Below are positions 61,069 through 64,000 of a stretch of DNA of 64,000 bases, piece by piece; positions within the stretch are counted from its first letter, which is position 1, and the number at the start of each line of letters is the position of its first letter. The DNA is taken from positions 1 to 64,000 of the forward strand of contig CAWJXA010000007.1 of NCBI GenBank assembly GCA_963846715.1. Direction: 5' to 3'. This DNA comes from Bog-257 sp963846715. GTDB lineage: Bacteria > Acidobacteriota > Terriglobia > Terriglobales > Acidobacteriaceae. A program made the translations under genes and the position numbers. The notes under the pieces are model-generated. The model did not search any database and was not told where the DNA came from. It worked only from the letters and a program-made list of their open reading frames with translations.

Positions 61069-61235
61069 GGCCGCCTTTCGCTATTCGCTATTGGCTCTCC
61101 GCTTGTTGCCTTAGCTACGAGCTTCGCTCGGTTGTCTATGAACGAGCGTTTACCGTGAGGCTGTATGGCGAAGAGCGAAAGGCGAAGAGCGAAGAGCGTA
61201 CAGTGAGTAAGTACGTATTAAGGACCTGGGAAATC

Positions 61236-61670
61236 ATGAGCCTATTAAAGTGGTGTGATGAAGGCCCGGCGACGGTGCCCTTACAGGCGACGGTGGAAGA
61301 TGCCATCCACACGATGCTCGCAAAACAAGTGGGCGCAGTGGCTGTCATTGACGAGCAGGGAATAGTGGCGGGTATGTTTACCGAGCGGGATGTGCTGGCG
61401 AAGTTCGCCCTGAGCGGGCGCGACCCCAAACGCACCCCGGTGCACGAACTGATGAGCCCCATGGTCGAGATGGCCACTGAGGAAACCACTCCCGGCGAAG
61501 CGCTGCAGGTGATGCTGGAACGCCACTATCGCCATATGCCGATCGTGGACGATCACGGGAAGGTCCTGGGCATTTGCTCCATCCGCAACATCCTGGAAGC
61601 CCGGGTGGACGACCTGCTGGCCGAGCTGGATGCCAACCATTCGGCGAGCGCCAAGGCGCAACGCGGATGA
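61236..61670 (+). CDS. CBS-domain protein
   Basis: A 144-residue protein from ATG 61236 with two CBS domains: TVEDAIHTMLAKQVGAVAVI, DEQGIVAGMFTERDVLAKFA and TPGEALQVMLERHYRHMPIV, DDHGKVLGICSIRNILEARV. The domains probably bind adenosyl ligands. Upstream starts at 61155 or 61203 lie in short GCGAAGAGCGAA repeats and look artefactual. Role unknown. Confidence 0.8.
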   Translation: MSLLKWCDEGPATVPLQATVEDAIHTMLAKQVGAVAVIDEQGIVAGMFTERDVLAKFALSGRDPKRTPVHELMSPMVEMATEETTPGEALQVMLERHYRHMPIVDDHGKVLGICSIRNILEARVDDLLAELDANHSASAKAQRG

Positions 61671-61685
61671 TGTTTTCTTATATGG

Positions 61686-61878
61686 TCATTTCTTGCGGCT
61701 CTTGGGGCAGAGGCCGGTAAGCATCTTATTGACTTCGCGCTGGTCGACCAACTCTCCCGCGTCAGCTTGACGAATGCCTTTCTCGATGAGGATAACGTGG
61801 TACTGTTGCAGTGAGAGGGCCCTTTCAGCGGTTGCGCGGCGCAGCAGATTTCCGATCCATCTCGATTCGGCCTTTCAA
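61686..61878 (-). CDS. Small regulator-like protein (probably frameshifted)
   Basis: The minus-strand frame ending at TGA 61686 reads ALSLQQYHVILIEKGIRQAD, AGELVDQREVNKML, TGLCPKSRKK. The pattern 'ekGirqAdaGELVdqrEV' is like small antitoxin or RHH-family C-termini. A start TTG at 61878 (LKGRIEMDRKSAAP) lies in another frame, and one indel near 61835 would join them. About 63 residues. It runs opposite to hslV. Confidence 0.4.
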
Positions 61879-61914
61879 GTCCGCAGTTTACCACTGTTAT
61901 AATCAACCTCATTC

Positions 61915-62457
61915 ATGGCACAGAAGCGTCTGATCCGCTCTACTACTGTTCTTTGTGTTCGCCGGGACGGGAAAGTCGTGATGGCTGGAGATGGCCAGGT
62001 CACGCTCGGCGAAGGCGTCATCAAGCACTCCGCGCGTAAGATCCGCCGCCTCTACCAGGACAAGATTCTCGCTGGATTTGCCGGTTCCACCGCCGACGCG
62101 TTTTCCCTGTTCGCGCGTTTCGAGTCGAAACTGGAGCAATATCACGGCAACATTGGCCGCGCCGCGGTCGAACTGGCCAAGGACTGGCGCACCGACAAGA
62201 TGCTCCGCTCGCTGGAGGCCCTATTGCTCGTCGCCGACCAGAACCAGACATTTCTCATCAGCGGGCAGGGCGACGTGATCGAGCCTGACTCCGGCATCGC
62301 TGCCATCGGAAGCGGCGGACCGTACGCCACTGCCGCAGCGACGGCACTCTTCGAGCACACGAATCTGCCGCCCCGGCAGATTGCCGAAGAGGCGATGAAG
62401 ATTGCCGGCAAAATCTGCATCTACACCAATGACAGAGTGACCATCGAAGAGTTGTAA
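61915..62457 (+). CDS. hslV: ATP-dependent protease peptidase subunit HslV
   Basis: A 180-residue N-terminal-nucleophile hydrolase: RSTTVLCVRRDGKVVMAGDG (catalytic Thr within TT after a short propeptide), QVTLGEGVIKHSARKIRRLY, ILAGFAGSTADAFSLFARFE, FLISGQGDVIEPDSGIAAIG and a normal C-terminus DRVTIEEL. It forms a two-ring protease with the ATPase HslU. hslU is usually directly downstream but is absent here; direct repeats and an opposite-strand permease follow. ATG 61915. Confidence 0.95.
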   Translation: MAQKRLIRSTTVLCVRRDGKVVMAGDGQVTLGEGVIKHSARKIRRLYQDKILAGFAGSTADAFSLFARFESKLEQYHGNIGRAAVELAKDWRTDKMLRSLEALLLVADQNQTFLISGQGDVIEPDSGIAAIGSGGPYATAAATALFEHTNLPPRQIAEEAMKIAGKICIYTNDRVTIEEL

Positions 62458-62459
62458 AG

Positions 62460-62498
62460 ACAGTTGTCAGTTGTCAGCAGACAGTTGTCAGTTGTCAG
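62460..62498. repeat. Direct repeat after hslV
   Basis: ACAGTTGTCAGTTGTCAG occurs at 62460-62477 and 62481-62498. A further repeat-like stretch (CTTCGACTCGCTGCGCTCGC) is at about 62585-62604. Common metagenomic intergenic repeats. Confidence 0.65.
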
Positions 62499-62658
62499 TT
62501 TCGAGGCCGAGAGCCACGTTCTAGACGATTACGGCACGATTTCTCGCGGCAATAGGGTCCCCTCGGCTCCGCTCGGGGCAGGCACTTCGACTCGCTGCGC
62601 TCGCTCAGGATGACACTTCAAGGTTCAGACCTAAACTCACCTAAACTCAGGTCCACCT

Positions 62659-63522
62659 CTACAGCCCAACTTCAATCCTCGACCGCGGATCGAGGTAATC
62701 GCGCAATCCATCCCCAATAAAGTTGAACGACAGCACCGCCAGCATGACTGCGGCGGCGGGGAAGAGGACAAGGTGTGGTGAATCGAACAAGTGCGAACGC
62801 GCGTCGTTCAGCATCGATCCCCAACTCGCAGCCGGAGGCGGCACACCCAGCCCAAGGAAGCTCATGGTGGCTTCGGCCAGAATGGCGCCCGCCATTCCAA
62901 TGGCGGCCTGCACGATGATGGGCTGAATGATGTTGGGCCAGATATGTCGGACGACGATCCGAAGGTCGCTGGCGCCCAGTGCACGCGCGGCTTCCACGAA
63001 TTCGCGCTCCCGCACCGCCAGCACCTGCGCGCGAACCAGTCGCGCATAGCCCACCCATCCGCCGATCGACAACGCCAGAATCAGATTGAAAATTCCCGGC
63101 CCGAGGAAGGCCACGAACGCAATCGCCAGGAGAATTCCCGGGAACGACATGAACGCGTTCATCACGATCACGTTGAGCACGCGGTCGGTGATCCCGCCGT
63201 AGTAGCCGGCAATCGAGCCAAAGATGAGACCCAAGGTCAGGGACGCCGCGACCACACAACTTCCCACCAGCATCGAGATGCGTGCGCCGAAGATGACACG
63301 CGAAAGAATGTCGCGGCCCAGCTCGTCAGTGCCGAACCAGTGTGAGGTAGAGGGCGCCATCAGGCGCGACGGCAGGTCGATCTGCGCGGGATCGTAAGGA
63401 GCGATTAACGGTGCGAACAGCGCGCACAACACGAAGATGAAAACCATTACTACGCCCGCGGTGGCTAGCAGGTTATAGCCTGCAGCGCGGCGGAACGAAA
63501 CCAGTTGAGCGACGGACGCCAT
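62659..63522 (-). CDS. Dipeptide/oligopeptide-type ABC transporter permease (DppC/OppC family)
   Basis: A 287-residue permease with the OppC N-terminal segment, LFAPLIAPYDPAQIDLPSRL, HWFGTDELGRDILSRVIFGA, six membrane helices, and the EAA loop EFVEAARALGASDLRIVVRH. MSFLGLGVPPPAASWGSMLN and the C-terminal LSFNFIGDGLRDYLDPRSRI complete the family. It imports peptides, nickel or sugars depending on partners. The usual DppB gene would precede it, but a transposase end lies upstream instead. ATG 63522. Confidence 0.9.
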   Translation of the reverse strand: MASVAQLVSFRRAAGYNLLATAGVVMVFIFVLCALFAPLIAPYDPAQIDLPSRLMAPSTSHWFGTDELGRDILSRVIFGARISMLVGSCVVAASLTLGLIFGSIAGYYGGITDRVLNVIVMNAFMSFPGILLAIAFVAFLGPGIFNLILALSIGGWVGYARLVRAQVLAVREREFVEAARALGASDLRIVVRHIWPNIIQPIIVQAAIGMAGAILAEATMSFLGLGVPPPAASWGSMLNDARSHLFDSPHLVLFPAAAVMLAVLSFNFIGDGLRDYLDPRSRIEVGL

Positions 63523-63622
63523 GCAGAGTCATAGTAAATGAATAGGGCGGCGTTCTTTCGAAAACGCCGCTAAGCCCCCGAAGAATTACCGCTGGAAGCA
63601 GGCACCCCCAACGCCCTGTAGT

Positions 63623-63657
63623 TGCAACGAGAAAATGTCGTACTAACTGCAACGAGA
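63623..63657. repeat. Short direct repeat near a transposase end
   Basis: TGCAACGAGA at 63623-63632 and 63648-63657 (period 25), just beyond the transposase stop. It may lie in the terminal region of the insertion element. Confidence 0.4.
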
Positions 63658-63676
63658 CTGTGTCACCCCCTGTGAT

Positions 63677-64000
63677 TTAAGTAACGGCCGCTAAAGCCGG
63701 GCGGCCGGCGAGGTGGTAGATGCGGGGCATCTTGGGTTTTGGTTTCTGCGGCGAGGTGCGAGGAGCCGGACGGCGCTCTGCGTATTCTTGCAGCGGCAGG
63801 GAGTGGGCCAACAGCAGAAGGTCACCGCGATAGACGTGCAGGGTGCCATTGAGCTGATGGGAAAGTTCTACGGTTTGTCCGGCGTAGCCGCGATGGCCGG
63901 GCAAGGGCGGCAGGGCGATGGAATGCGCGCCCAGGGTAATGACGTGGTCAGCAGCGACCACGCGCTGGTAGCGCAAACTGAGGCAGCGGGCCAGATCGAA
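63677..64000 (-). CDS. Transposase C-terminal part (runs off the window)
   Basis: The minus-strand frame is open from 64000 (FDLARCLSLRYQRVVAADHV) to the stop at 63677. ITLGAHSIALPPLPGHRGYA, GQTVELSHQLNGTLHVYRGD and LLLLAHSLPLQEYAERRPAP resemble the C-terminus after the integrase core of ISNCY/IS1202-like or IS481-like transposases. The catalytic DDE part lies outside. The tail is Pro/Lys-rich. Confidence 0.7.
   Translation of the reverse strand, partial: FDLARCLSLRYQRVVAADHVITLGAHSIALPPLPGHRGYAGQTVELSHQLNGTLHVYRGDLLLLAHSLPLQEYAERRPAPRTSPQKPKPKMPRIYHLAGRPALAAVT

Overview
The window is two unrelated pieces of genome joined at about position 47,100. Positions 1 to about 47,095 are very G+C-rich and carry typical actinobacterial genes: a helix-turn-helix/DUF397 pair, a NIT-domain kinase with a roadblock partner, the ATP-grasp/alpha-E/transglutaminase trio, DUF1206 and DUF72 proteins, and many 4-nt ATGA/GTGA overlaps. 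This fits a soil actinomycete, perhaps Streptosporangiales-like (an inference). From about 47,100 to 64,000 the base composition drops and the genes (purM, rlmH-rsfS-nadD, pdhB, lpdA, hslV, ECF sigma/anti-sigma, small hairpin-rich intergenic repeats) look acidobacterial. The join cuts an acyl-CoA synthetase gene in mid-domain, so a chimeric metagenomic contig is the simplest explanation.

Layout of the actinobacterial part. 0-10 kb: PadR and a membrane protein, a broken ABC ATPase, a secreted Ig-like protein with a possible c-di-AMP riboswitch, DUF1206, a lipid kinase, DUF72, nitroreductase, arylamine N-acetyltransferase and an alpha/beta hydrolase. 9.5-22 kb: a run of minus-strand genes for redox and sugar metabolism. 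At its core are an SDR, two small proteins, a gluconate-dehydrogenase subunit-3-like protein, a GMC oxidoreductase and an enolase-superfamily enzyme, most of them overlapping by 4 nt. A GH15 enzyme and a TPP enzyme lie upstream of it. 22-24 kb: the lower-G+C regulator/DUF397 pair and a 120-nt C/T-only tract. 24-29.4 kb: a membrane-bound formate dehydrogenase operon whose catalytic subunit has an in-frame UGA followed by a SECIS-like hairpin, so it is very probably a selenoprotein. 29.5-37.9 kb: VOC, STAS, luciferase-like, Usp, a channel-like protein, cspA, and the ATP-grasp/alpha-E/transglutaminase cluster. 38-43.3 kb: two glycosyltransferases, a GH130-like protein and a partner protein. 43.4-47 kb: a 23-residue membrane peptide, then the kinase/roadblock genes.

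Layout of the acidobacterial part. The truncated CoA ligase is followed by purM and then a short A+T-richer island. That island holds a divergent ribbon-helix-helix protein missed by length cut-offs, a Panacea (DUF4065) antitoxin-like gene and an overlapping RelE/ParE-like gene, which together look like a toxin-antitoxin locus. Next come peroxiredoxin, TetR and two exported thioredoxin-fold proteins. The rest is housekeeping genes, an ABC permease and the end of a transposase gene running off the window.

Sequence quality is uneven. Many genes are broken by single-base indels, densest at 17.7-21.4 kb and 24.1-29.1 kb, while 12-17.3 kb is clean. Most breaks are therefore probably sequencing or assembly errors, and coordinates of such genes are given as the span of the whole homologous region.
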